Shown in pieces: positions 17,501 through 25,229 of a stretch of DNA of 64,000 nt (position 1 is its first letter; each line of letters starts with the position of its first letter). The DNA comes from Solirubrobacterales bacterium. GTDB lineage: Bacteria > Actinomycetota > Thermoleophilia > Solirubrobacterales > Solirubrobacteraceae. The stretch lies in the NCBI GenBank assembly GCA_027449125.1, contig DAIDME010000045.1:1-64000 (forward strand). The letters run 5' to 3'. A model generated the notes under the pieces. That model saw only the letters and a list, made by a program, of their open reading frames with translations. It had not been told where the DNA came from and searched no databases. A program made the position numbers and the translations under genes.

Positions 17501-17527
17501 TAAGGGATCCTCGTCAGCTGCCGATCA
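17501..17527 (+). promoter_or_regulatory. Sigma-28-type promoter for the TPR glycosyltransferase
   Basis: TAAGGGAT-N11-GCCGATCA lies 33 bases before the ATG at 17560. Spacing equals that of the flgB and fliC promoters. It suggests this glycosyltransferase is a flagellar late gene. Confidence 0.65.
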
Positions 17528-17559
17528 CTAGGGCGTCCCCGAACCGAAGGGCCGAGCAG

Positions 17560-20055
17560 ATGGCGCTGCGCCTGACCAAGACGACACTCCCGACAGTCGC
17601 CGGCACAGACACCGGCGATGCGAACGCGGTGCATGCACGCGAAGCGGCCCTGGTCCAGGAGCTGGTGCGCCGCTCCGCGGTGGATCTCTCGCACGGCGAC
17701 AGCAACGGCTACCTGCAGCGGTTTGCCGAAGCCAGGACCATCGAAAACCCGCAGCGTGCCTACCAGGCCTGCAAGCTGCTGCTGGAGCAGGGACTCAGCT
17801 CGCTTCCATCCGTCGACGATCGCCGCGCAACCGCGATTCTGCTGGCGATGGCCAGAGGCGTGCTCGCGACGCTCGATGCCCAGCCGTCAGAGCCGGTGCT
17901 GCTCAACTATGCGGGCGTAGTCATGTATGAGCTCTGGGCGCTCGAAGCCGCGCGCGCGCTCTTCCAGGCAGCCAAACGACTGGACCCCGAGCTACCCCAC
18001 CTCGGGCGCAACCTGGTGGAGGTTGAACGGCGCGCCGCTGGCGACCGTGCCGGCAAGCTGGCGCTTCACCCTCTGGTGTCGGACCTAAACCGGCGATCGC
18101 GGCGGGTCGCAAGCCGCGCAAAGCCCGCCAGCGGCATGCGGCTCAGCGTGTGCATGATCGTCCGCGACGAGGAGGAGATGCTGCCGCGGACGCTGGCGGC
18201 GATCGCGCCGGCGGCAGACGAGATCATCGTCGTCGACACAGGCTCCACGGACCAGACGATCGCGATCGCGCGCTCGTTCGGGGCGACGGTCATCCAGCGC
18301 GCCTGGACCGGATCGTTCAGCGAGGCCCGCAACGCCTCGCTGGAAGCCGCCACGGGCGACTGGTTCCTGTACCTCGACGCCGACGAGGTCCTGGTGGCAG
18401 CCGACGTCGAGCAGCTGAAGGCGCTCACAGGCCAGGTTTGGCGGGAGGCGTTCTACCTCCAGGAGACCAACTTCACGGGCACTGAGGAGAGCGGGGCCGC
18501 GATCGTGCACAGCGCCCTGCGGCTCATCCGCAACCGCCCGCACTACCGTTTCAGCGGCCGCCTTCACGAGCAGATCGCCTTCCATCTGCCCGCCTACCTC
18601 CCGGAGCGGCTCGCGCACTCGACCGTGCGCGTGAACCACTATGGCTACCTGGGGGTTGTGCGCGAGTCCAAGGACAAAGCGCGACGCAACCTCGAGCTGC
18701 TCCTCGCGCAGCGGCGCGAGACGCCCGAGCGAGACCTCGGAGGCTTCTTCCACTACAACCTCGGCTCCGAGTACTTCGCGGCCGGGGATGTGGCAAGCGC
18801 CGTGGCAGAGCTGGAGACCGCGATGCAGAAGGTGGAGCGCGCCGACACGTTCTGGCACGAGTACGTGCCGTCGTTGCTGCTGCGCTCGGTGAAGGCACTG
18901 CGAGCCGCGGGGCGCAACGAGGAGGCGCTGGCCCGCGCGGAAGCTGGCCTGCAACGGTTCCCGGACTTCACGGACCTCGTCTTCGAGCAGGGCATGGCGA
19001 ACCTCGCGCTGGATCAGCTGGAGCTCGCAACCGCGTTTCTGGAGCGGGCTATGGCAATGGGCGACGCCCCCAGCCGCTACACGGCGACGGTGGGAGCTGG
19101 GACGTTCATGCCGCGCATCGTCCTGGCCACTCTGCACCTGAACCACCGGCGCTGGGAACGCGCCATAGAGCTGCTCACTTGGTGTGCAGAGCAGCACCCA
19201 GAGAACGTCGGGAACGTCTACCCGCTCGCGACCGCGTTGCTGCAATCCGGCCGCGACCCTGATCTGGTGGTCGCCCAGCTGGAGCGCCTGGACGTCGGGA
19301 CGACGGCGGCGGCGCGCTTCATGCTCGCAACCGCGCTCTACGAGCAGGGCCACGCCGTGGCGGCCGAGCAGCAGTTCCGCAAGGTGCTCGCTAAACACGC
19401 ACAGAGTTGGGCCGCTCGCGCAGCACTCGTGGAGTCCCTGCTCTATCAGCGCCGCTACACCGATGCCGCACAGGAAGCAGCGCTCGTGGCCGACGACGCT
19501 CCGGCAGCCGCCGTCGTGGCAAGGAGCGGTACCTTCGCCTGCATCCTGGCAGACGATCTGCACGGGGCGCAGGTGACACTCGACCGGGCCCGGCGCGTCG
19601 GCGTATCCGACGGTGATTGCGCAGCCCTGGCCGCCTGGCTGGACCTCAAGTCCGGGCGCACGCCGAACCCGCTGCCGGCGCAAGCGCTCAGTCTCACCGC
19701 GTTGATGCTGGAGGCCACGTTGCGTGTGCACGACTTCGCAAACTTCGAGTCTCTCCTCGGGCTGCTCGCGCACCTGCCGATAGCGGAACGCGAGCGTCGT
19801 GAGCTTCTGGCCCAGATGTACCTGCGCCGCGGCTTCCTGCGCTCAGCGGGCCGGGAGTGGCTCGTCGTATGCGAGCGCGAGCCCGACGCCGCGGGACTCG
19901 TCGGCCTGGCCCTGGTGGCGCTCGCGGACGGCCGAGCCGAGACTGCGACGACGTTCGCGTCACACGCGCTGAAACTTGAACCAGACAACGCGACAGCACG
20001 CAAGCTCCTGGAGCGCACCGCCGGAGCCGCCCTCACAACGGCCGCAGCCGCCTGA
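17560..20055 (+). CDS. TPR-flanked family 2 glycosyltransferase, candidate flagellin/hook glycosylation enzyme
   Basis: An 831-residue cytosolic protein. Residues about 30-170 are helical, TPR-like repeats. A GT2 domain follows from about 193 (LSVCMIVRDEEEMLPRTLAAI, VDTGSTDQT), with the metal-binding DxD-like LYLDADEVL near 271. Residues about 390-830 are a long TPR-like superhelix (NLGSEYFAAGDVASAVAELETA and similar repeats). The GT2-TPR arrangement recalls SunS-like and other protein O/S-glycosyltransferases with TPR acceptor-binding regions. It sits between fliA and fliD behind a sigma-28-type promoter, so a flagellar protein is the likely acceptor (inference). Donor sugar unknown. ATG 17560 is chosen because it lies downstream of that promoter. 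Confidence 0.8.
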   Translation: MALRLTKTTLPTVAGTDTGDANAVHAREAALVQELVRRSAVDLSHGDSNGYLQRFAEARTIENPQRAYQACKLLLEQGLSSLPSVDDRRATAILLAMARGVLATLDAQPSEPVLLNYAGVVMYELWALEAARALFQAAKRLDPELPHLGRNLVEVERRAAGDRAGKLALHPLVSDLNRRSRRVASRAKPASGMRLSVCMIVRDEEEMLPRTLAAIAPAADEIIVVDTGSTDQTIAIARSFGATVIQRAWTGSFSEARNASLEAATGDWFLYLDADEVLVAADVEQLKALTGQVWREAFYLQETNFTGTEESGAAIVHSALRLIRNRPHYRFSGRLHEQIAFHLPAYLPERLAHSTVRVNHYGYLGVVRESKDKARRNLELLLAQRRETPERDLGGFFHYNLGSEYFAAGDVASAVAELETAMQKVERADTFWHEYVPSLLLRSVKALRAAGRNEEALARAEAGLQRFPDFTDLVFEQGMANLALDQLELATAFLERAMAMGDAPSRYTATVGAGTFMPRIVLATLHLNHRRWERAIELLTWCAEQHPENVGNVYPLATALLQSGRDPDLVVAQLERLDVGTTAAARFMLATALYEQGHAVAAEQQFRKVLAKHAQSWAARAALVESLLYQRRYTDAAQEAALVADDAPAAAVVARSGTFACILADDLHGAQVTLDRARRVGVSDGDCAALAAWLDLKSGRTPNPLPAQALSLTALMLEATLRVHDFANFESLLGLLAHLPIAERERRELLAQMYLRRGFLRSAGREWLVVCEREPDAAGLVGLALVALADGRAETATTFASHALKLEPDNATARKLLERTAGAALTTAAAA

Positions 20056-20373
20056 ACCATGAGCCTTACGCACGAATCCACCGCCAACGAACGTCCACCG
20101 GGAGCACACGCCCTCAAGTCAGCGCAGGTCCTGCCGATCTAGCTTCACGAGCACCGCTCGGGCTGACGGCCAGCGGGCTCCACCCGATCGCAAGAGGAAC
20201 GCCCCAGATGCCGCACGCCAAACAGCCACTGTGTGAACCATCTCCGCGGATCGAGCGGTTCGCCACCCTCGCCGTGCACGCGTCCGGGACGCTGCCCCGC
20301 GCCAGCGGAACTGCCGCCTCGGGCTGCGGCGTTGGCTCCGCTCGAGCGACCGCGACGGAGGGGGCGTAGCGCT
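20056..20373 (+). other. fliD upstream region: promoter and long leader
   Basis: This 318-bp gap holds the fliD sigma-28-type promoter (20114-20140) and, if the TTG at 20374 is the true start, a leader of roughly 230 bases. An in-frame GTG at 20233 could add 47 Arg/Pro/Gly-rich residues. No riboswitch or terminator family is recognised in the leader. Confidence 0.4.
20114..20140 (+). promoter_or_regulatory. Sigma-28-type promoter for fliD
   Basis: TCAAGTCA-N11-GCCGATCT matches the window consensus in the -35 core, the spacing and seven of eight -10 positions of the canonical GCCGATAA (allowing T for one A). It is the only promoter-like element between the glycosyltransferase stop and fliD. 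Confidence 0.7.
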
Positions 20374-21900
20374 TTGTCAACTTCTGGAATCTCATCTTCT
20401 GGCAGCGGCATCATCACGTCGCCGACGATCAACACCTCTGGTGGCCTGACGTCCGGCTCGACGCTCACCAACAGTGGCGCCGGGGGGCAGTTGCAGATCA
20501 CCGGTCTCGCCTCTGGCATCAACACCAACCAGCTCATCCAAGCGGAACTCGCCATGTACGAGATGCCGCTGACCAACATCCAGGACACGATCAACGCGCT
20601 GAACGCGAAGAACTCGCAACTCAGCTCGATCCAGGGCTCGCTCCAGAACGTGTCGTTCGACGCGCTGACCTTGGGTGAGCCATCGCTCTTCTTCCAGTCA
20701 CAGACCGTGACGTCGAGCAACTCCGCACTAGTCAGCGCCGCCACCACGCAGAACGTCGGGGCACCGATCGGGTCCACGACCGTCGCCGTATCCGCCTTGG
20801 CCAGCGCCTCGCAGGCGACCTTCAGCTACACCGCTCCAACCAGCGGCAGCGACACGTTGACGATCGGCAATGACAGCGGCACCCAAACCGTGACCGTTAC
20901 CGCCGGCGAGACCAACGCTCAGATCGCAAGCGCCATCAACAGCGACAGCAGCGGAGTCGCATATGCCACCGTACTGAGCAACGGCGATCTCGCGCTGTCG
21001 TCGACGACGACCGGCGATGGCAACTCGTCCGGTACCGGTAACGGCAACCCGATCACACTGTCATCCGCGGTGTCGGGAGCGCTCACACCCGTGAGCACGC
21101 AAGCCGGCCAAGATGCCGAGGTCTACCTCAACGGCAGCACGACGCCCACCTACTCCCAGACCGACACGCTCAGCGGCATAGTGCCAGGGCTCACGTTGAC
21201 GCTGAACGGCGTCACACCGGCAAGCGCTCCGGTGACGATCACCACGAGCGCACCTGCCGCAAACACGAGCTCCATCGTGCAGGCCGTACAGCAGTTCGTC
21301 AGCGACTACAACAGCGCCATTTCGGGCATCGAGAGCGCCATCAACACGGCGCCGCCCAGTGAGAGCAACTCCTCCTACGCCAGCCCCTACACCGGTTCGC
21401 TCTTTGGCGACCCGCAGCTGGAAAACCTCCTGAGCAGCATCCGCTCATCGATTTATACGTCTGATCCGACGCTGACGTCCGGTTACCAGTCCCTGCAGGA
21501 CATCGGCATCTCCACAGGAGCATCCACCGGGTCAGCCACGGCAAACTCGACCAACGGGCTACTGACCGTCAACACCGCCACGCTGACCGCCGCGATCCAG
21601 GCCAACCCGAACGCCGTCGAGGCCGACCTCCAGTCCTTCGCCGGTCAGTTCCAGACGCTGGTCAACGGAGCTGCCGGCCCTGGCGGGTCACTGGCCGCCC
21701 GGATCACCGGCAACAACACCGAGATCTCCGGGCTCAGCGGTCAGCTGACCACGGCCCAGCAGATGTACAACCAAGAAGAGGCGAACCTGCAGGAGCAGTG
21801 GGCGCACGTGGAGGCGACGCTGGCGACACTGGACAGCCAGAAGACTTCGCTGAGCGCCTTCTCGAGCTCGTCATCCTCGTCCTCCTCGACCGGCGGTTGA
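20374..21900 (+). CDS. fliD: Flagellar filament cap protein FliD (HAP2)
   Basis: A 508-residue cap protein. The N-terminal domain has LQITGLASGINTNQLIQAELAMYEMPLTNIQ, the FliD_N signature, and the C-terminal domain ends in coiled coils (LTTAQQMYNQEEANLQEQWAHVEATLATLDSQ) with a Ser-rich tail. FliD caps the growing filament and inserts flagellin subunits. The TTG at 20374 is preferred because GGAGGGGG lies 9 bases upstream and the Ser/Thr/Gly N-terminus is family-like. The alternative GTG at 20233 adds an Arg/Pro-rich extension unlike FliD. fliS follows under its own promoter. Confidence 0.9.
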   Translation: MSTSGISSSGSGIITSPTINTSGGLTSGSTLTNSGAGGQLQITGLASGINTNQLIQAELAMYEMPLTNIQDTINALNAKNSQLSSIQGSLQNVSFDALTLGEPSLFFQSQTVTSSNSALVSAATTQNVGAPIGSTTVAVSALASASQATFSYTAPTSGSDTLTIGNDSGTQTVTVTAGETNAQIASAINSDSSGVAYATVLSNGDLALSSTTTGDGNSSGTGNGNPITLSSAVSGALTPVSTQAGQDAEVYLNGSTTPTYSQTDTLSGIVPGLTLTLNGVTPASAPVTITTSAPAANTSSIVQAVQQFVSDYNSAISGIESAINTAPPSESNSSYASPYTGSLFGDPQLENLLSSIRSSIYTSDPTLTSGYQSLQDIGISTGASTGSATANSTNGLLTVNTATLTAAIQANPNAVEADLQSFAGQFQTLVNGAAGPGGSLAARITGNNTEISGLSGQLTTAQQMYNQEEANLQEQWAHVEATLATLDSQKTSLSAFSSSSSSSSSTGG

Positions 21901-21946
21901 GCACCCGGCAACTGAACGAGCGGCGCAGAGGCAGATGGGGTTCGAC

Positions 21947-21973
21947 TCAATCTGGCCACGCCCCGGCCGATTA
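21947..21973 (+). promoter_or_regulatory. Sigma-28-type promoter for fliS
   Basis: TCAATCTG-N11-GCCGATTA lies 16 bases before the fliS ATG. The -10 differs from GCCGATAA by one base and the spacing is exact. Confidence 0.65.
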
Positions 21974-21989
21974 CCGGTATAGAGCGCTG

Positions 21990-22367
21990 ATGACCACCAA
22001 CTACACCGCTTCGCGCGTCGCCTACCAAAGGGCGGCCATCATGACGGCTTCGCAGGGCCAGTTGATCGTGATGCTCTACGACGGTGCCGGCCGGTTTCTC
22101 GCGCAGGCGAGCAGCGCAATGTCGCTGCGTGAGATCGAAGATGCGCACAACAAGCTGCGGCGGGCCGAGATGATCATCAACCACCTCAGCGCGTCACTTG
22201 ACTACGAGCGCGGCGGCGAGCTCTCCGGCCACCTCGCCGCCATCTACTCGTTCTGCCTGCGCCACCTGAACCAGGCGCGCCTGCATGCAGACCCCGAGAA
22301 GATCGACCAGGTGCGCGAGCTGATGGGCAAGCTGCGCGACGCGTGGGCGCAGATCACGAGCGAGTGA
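21990..22367 (+). CDS. fliS: Flagellin export chaperone FliS
   Basis: A 125-residue four-helix protein. It has the FliS signatures VAYQRAAIMTASQGQLIVMLYDGAGRFLAQA, LRRAEMIINHLSASLDYERGGELSGHLAAIYSF and the terminal RELMGKLRDAWAQI. FliS binds the C-terminus of flagellin and keeps it unpolymerised before export. In Bacillus and Campylobacter it also works alongside FliW. The ATG at 21990 is fixed by its position just downstream of the promoter. The next gene overlaps by a GTGA junction. Confidence 0.94.
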   Translation: MTTNYTASRVAYQRAAIMTASQGQLIVMLYDGAGRFLAQASSAMSLREIEDAHNKLRRAEMIINHLSASLDYERGGELSGHLAAIYSFCLRHLNQARLHADPEKIDQVRELMGKLRDAWAQITSE

Positions 22368-22690
22368 GCGCGATGGAACGGGCGCCCTTCGAGCACCTCG
22401 TCAAGCTCGTGGAGCACGAACTCGAGCTTGCGGCACAGGGCAAGGTCAGCGAGCTCAACGAGGCGGTGCGGCAAACCGGCGCCTACATGGCGACACTCCC
22501 GAACCCCGCCCCCGACGCCGCCCAGCCGTTGGTACTACGCGCATCGGCGCTCAGGGGCCGCCTGACGATCGAGGTCAGGCGTCTGCGCGACGAGCTGGCG
22601 ACGTCGCGCGCAACCATGCGCCGTGCACGCCAGATGACTCAGCACTACCGGAAGGGTCCGGCGCCTGGCAGGTACTCGACCAGCGCCTGA
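22364..22690 (+). CDS. FliT-like small helical flagellar protein
   Basis: A 108-residue, all-helical protein (HLVKLVEHELELAAQGKVSELNEAVRQ; LTIEVRRLRDELATSRATMRRARQ) that starts in a GTGA overlap with fliS, or at ATG 22373. Its size, heptad-like helices and place after fliD and fliS match FliT, the FliD chaperone. FliT is poorly conserved and no decisive motif is visible. A generic FlgN/FliT-type chaperone is equally possible. Confidence 0.55.
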   Translation: MSAMERAPFEHLVKLVEHELELAAQGKVSELNEAVRQTGAYMATLPNPAPDAAQPLVLRASALRGRLTIEVRRLRDELATSRATMRRARQMTQHYRKGPAPGRYSTSA

Positions 22691-22740
22691 TCGGAACCGG
22701 CTCCCGCGCGGCTGTAACCAGGCGCGGCAGCCGCTACCGC

Positions 22741-22768
22741 TCAAGTCCGCCCGCTGGCCGGCCGAGAT
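22741..22768 (+). promoter_or_regulatory. Sigma-28-like promoter for the HD-GYP gene
   Basis: TCAAG-N15-GCCGAGAT has a perfect -35 core and six of eight -10 bases, with spacing one base longer than the other sites. The -10 ends 9 bases before the ATG at 22778, which would give a nearly leaderless mRNA. Confidence 0.5.
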
Positions 22769-22777
22769 ACTGAAGTA

Positions 22778-23923
22778 ATGCGCCTCATATCGCTAGCCCG
22801 CGCGCAAGACGGATCCGAGCTTGGGCGTGACGTCTTGGTCGGCCGCGCGGATGGCGTGCCGCTGCTGCGCGCGGGGGTGAGACTCACACCACGGTACCGG
22901 GAACTTCTGGATCGTTCCGGCATCTCCGCCGTGTACGTGGAGGACGAGGCCAGCGAGGGCATCGTGGTCGAGCCGGCGATCGACGACCACACGCGTGCGG
23001 TGGCGACCCGTGCGGTTGCCGGCGCCTATGGCAGCGTGAGGGATTCTCTGAGCCACGGACGCCGACTGACGCCGGAGGCGGTACAGGGGCTGGAGGATGT
23101 CGTCGCGCGGATACTCGACCAGATCACGTGCTCTGGCGGGGCGGCGCTCGCGCTCGCCGACCTCTCGTCAGCGGACGGCTACACCTTCCAACACTCGATC
23201 GACGTGACGGCGGTGGGACTCCTGTTGGGCATGCGCTACTACGCCCGACACGGCTGGACCGACTTCCGCGGAGAGCGGCGCTTCGACAGGCTCGAGGAGC
23301 GCATGTCGATTCTCGGGCTCGGCCTGCTCCTACACGACATCGGCAAGCTCGCTGTACCTCTGGGGATCCTCAACAAGCCCGGACGGCTGACGCCCGAGGA
23401 GTGGGCCATCATGAGGACCCACCCGCGGGCCGGTGTCGACATGCTGGACGGCAGCCGCTGGAGCCCCCTCGTCAAGGCGGTGGTGCTGCGACACCATGAA
23501 CGCTGGAACGGCTCCGGATACCCCGACGGTCGCGCCGGCGACGACATCCACCAGATGGCCCGCATTGCGGCGGTCGCCGACGTGTACGACGCGATCACAT
23601 CCGACCGGCTGTACGCGCCGGCACGCCCGGCGCACTCGGGAGTCACTGCAATCGTCGAGGGCTCCGGCACACTCTTCGACCCTGATGTCGTGGATGTCTT
23701 CCGCCAAGTGGTCGCCCCGTTCCCAGCAGGGACCGAGGTCGAATTGTGCGATGGGCGCAGAGCGCTGGTGGTCAGCGTGAACGAGGAGGCGCTGGACCGG
23801 CCCCGTGTTCGCATCCTGGGCAGGCCCGGCGAGGCCGAGGAGGTCTCGCTGCTCGATGACCCGACGCTGGCGATCCGCGGTTGGACGCATCAGCCGGCCG
23901 CGACTCAACCCGTGGCAATCTGA
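22778..23923 (+). CDS. HD-GYP domain protein, probable c-di-GMP phosphodiesterase
   Basis: A 381-residue protein. Residues about 1-60 form an N-terminal module (DVLVGRADGVPLLRAGVRLTPRYRELLDRSG) common in front of HD-GYP domains. The catalytic domain covers about 110-320. Metal ligands are visible in FQHSIDVTAVG, LHDIGKLAVPLGIL (H186, D187), the downstream HP and HHERWNGSGYP, the last being the GYP signature, plus VADVYDAITSDR. The C-terminal 50 residues form a small beta-rich tail. Active-site residues look intact, so hydrolysis of c-di-GMP is expected. A sigma-28-like promoter directly upstream suggests co-expression with late flagellar genes. Confidence 0.9.
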   Translation: MRLISLARAQDGSELGRDVLVGRADGVPLLRAGVRLTPRYRELLDRSGISAVYVEDEASEGIVVEPAIDDHTRAVATRAVAGAYGSVRDSLSHGRRLTPEAVQGLEDVVARILDQITCSGGAALALADLSSADGYTFQHSIDVTAVGLLLGMRYYARHGWTDFRGERRFDRLEERMSILGLGLLLHDIGKLAVPLGILNKPGRLTPEEWAIMRTHPRAGVDMLDGSRWSPLVKAVVLRHHERWNGSGYPDGRAGDDIHQMARIAAVADVYDAITSDRLYAPARPAHSGVTAIVEGSGTLFDPDVVDVFRQVVAPFPAGTEVELCDGRRALVVSVNEEALDRPRVRILGRPGEAEEVSLLDDPTLAIRGWTHQPAATQPVAI

Positions 23924-23963
23924 GGTCGCCGGCCGCGGGGAGGTGGGCACCGGCATGTGCGCC

Positions 23964-23990
23964 TCAAGCTTCCCGCCTCCCCGCCGATAA
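23964..23990 (+). promoter_or_regulatory. Sigma-28-type promoter for the flgB-led operon
   Basis: TCAAGCTT-N11-GCCGATAA has a perfect -10 and near-consensus -35. It lies 79 bases before flgB and is the likely main promoter of the long hook-basal-body and chemotaxis operon. It is unusual for hook-basal-body genes to depend on the late sigma factor in enterics, but this occurs in other hierarchies. Confidence 0.75.
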
Positions 23991-24069
23991 AGACGTGTGA
24001 CCGCCATGGAGCGCGGTCTTGGATGAGAGCCCAAGGAGGGCTGCACACCCGTACCAGTCAGGTACCAGC

Positions 24070-24432
24070 ATGTCCCTCCTTGACAACACCCAGCTCGCGC
24101 TCGAGTCCGCCATGAACGGGGCCATGCTCAGGCAGTCGCTCCTTGCCAACGACCTCGCAAACGCGGCGACGCCCGGCTTCAAGCCAGAGGACGTCAACTT
24201 TCAGCAGACCCTGGCCAGCGCCATGGCCTCTGGACAGTCTCCCACATCCGTGACGTTCACCCCCTACGTCCAGAACGTCACAAACGCTCAGAACGGCAAC
24301 GGCGTGAACCCTGCCGTGATCAATTCCGACATCGCAGAAAACGGGTTGCTGTACTCCGAGCTGACGCAGATCGCCACTACCCGTGAGAACATCCTGCTGA
24401 CCGCGATCGGCAGTCCGCCGGCGGTGCCATGA
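24070..24432 (+). CDS. flgB: Flagellar proximal rod protein FlgB
   Basis: A 120-residue rod protein: LALESAMNGAMLRQSLLANDLANAATPGFKPEDVNFQ at the N-terminus and LLYSELTQIATTRENILLTAIG at the C-terminus are the FlgB ends. It joins FlgC, FlgF and FlgG to build the rod. The ATG at 24070 is chosen over an upstream in-frame start because it gives the family N-terminus. The stop overlaps the flgC start (ATGA). Confidence 0.93.
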   Translation: MSLLDNTQLALESAMNGAMLRQSLLANDLANAATPGFKPEDVNFQQTLASAMASGQSPTSVTFTPYVQNVTNAQNGNGVNPAVINSDIAENGLLYSELTQIATTRENILLTAIGSPPAVP

Positions 24433-24869
24433 GCTTCTTCGACGCCATCAACATCTCGGCATCGGGGCTCACGGCGGAGCGTCTGCAGATGGACGTCACG
24501 GCGGAAAACCTGGCCAACGCGCAGTCCACGAACAACGGCAACCCCTATAAGCCGCAGGCAGTGGAGCTCCAAGCCGTCGGGTCGGGCAACAGCTTCCAAG
24601 CCCAGCTCAGCTCTGCGCTCGGAGGCCAGGCACCCGCGCCCGGCGGCGTGCAGGTCACTGGCATCGTCAATGAGAACGTACCCGCGCAGCTCGTCTATGA
24701 CCCGGGCAACCCGCAGGCCAATGCTCAAGGCTACGTCAAAGAGCCGAACATCCAACCCGTCACGGAGATGACGAACCTGATCGCCGAGTCAGACGATTAC
24801 CAAGCCGACGTCACAGCGATGAGTACAACCAAGCAAATGTACCAAGACACGATCCAGTTACTGACATGA
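24429..24869 (+). CDS. flgC: Flagellar proximal rod protein FlgC
   Basis: A 146-residue protein with FFDAINISASGLTAERLQMDVTAENLANAQST and the terminal VKEPNIQPVTEMTNLIAESDDYQADVTAMSTTKQMYQDTIQ, the diagnostic FlgC ends (the NIQPVTEM block equals the NVDIVEEM of other species). Length is normal. It overlaps flgB and fliE by 4 bases at each side, so translation is coupled. Confidence 0.94.
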   Translation: MSFFDAINISASGLTAERLQMDVTAENLANAQSTNNGNPYKPQAVELQAVGSGNSFQAQLSSALGGQAPAPGGVQVTGIVNENVPAQLVYDPGNPQANAQGYVKEPNIQPVTEMTNLIAESDDYQADVTAMSTTKQMYQDTIQLLT

Positions 24870-25210
24870 CAATTCCCCCAATCGGCATCGGGCCGCTGGG
24901 CGCCGGCCAATGGAGCGTCGGCGGCCTGGGCACGAGTGTACCCTCAGTCACCGCCACGGCAAACGGCGCCAGCTCAACACCAGGTGGCGCCCACAGCTTC
25001 GGCGCCGCCCTCTCCAACGCGATCAGTGCACTGGAGAGCTCACAGGCAGCCGGCAGTCAGGCGGCCGAGCAGCTGGCGACCGGCCAGGCTACGAACCCGA
25101 CGACGGCGGTCACCGCTGTCGAGAACGCGAGCTTGGCGATGACCTACGCGGCGCAGATCCGCAGCCAGATCGACAACGTCGCGACCACCCTGTTCCAGAC
25201 CCAGGTATGA
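24866..25210 (+). CDS. fliE: Flagellar hook-basal body protein FliE
   Basis: A 114-residue small protein. The C-terminal half (HSFGAALSNAISALESSQAAGSQAAEQLATG; LAMTYAAQIRSQIDNVATTLFQTQV) matches FliE, which links the MS ring to the rod and is an early export substrate. The N-terminal Gly/Thr/Ala stretch is variable. It is placed between flgC and fliF as in most bacteria. Confidence 0.9.
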   Translation: MTIPPIGIGPLGAGQWSVGGLGTSVPSVTATANGASSTPGGAHSFGAALSNAISALESSQAAGSQAAEQLATGQATNPTTAVTAVENASLAMTYAAQIRSQIDNVATTLFQTQV

Positions 25211-25229
25211 GCCACCAGCTCCAGGCACG

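Larger units (their letters stand above)
17214..17559. other. Divergent intergenic region between fliA and the TPR glycosyltransferase
   Basis: This 346-bp stretch carries two outward-facing sigma-28-type promoters (17263-17290 and 17501-17527). Between them is a run of mutually exclusive short stems: TGCGGG (17373-17378) can pair with CCCGCA (17393-17398), which can instead pair as CCCGCAG with CTGCGGG (17405-17411). No plausible gene or known RNA family is recognised. Confidence 0.5.

Noticed and set aside
18085-19773. Very long open frame (about 560 codons) on the minus strand opposite the TPR glycosyltransferase
   Set aside because: High G+C leaves antisense frames open. Its translation is Arg/His/Val/Leu-rich without any recognisable domain, while the plus-strand product is a clear GT2-TPR protein.
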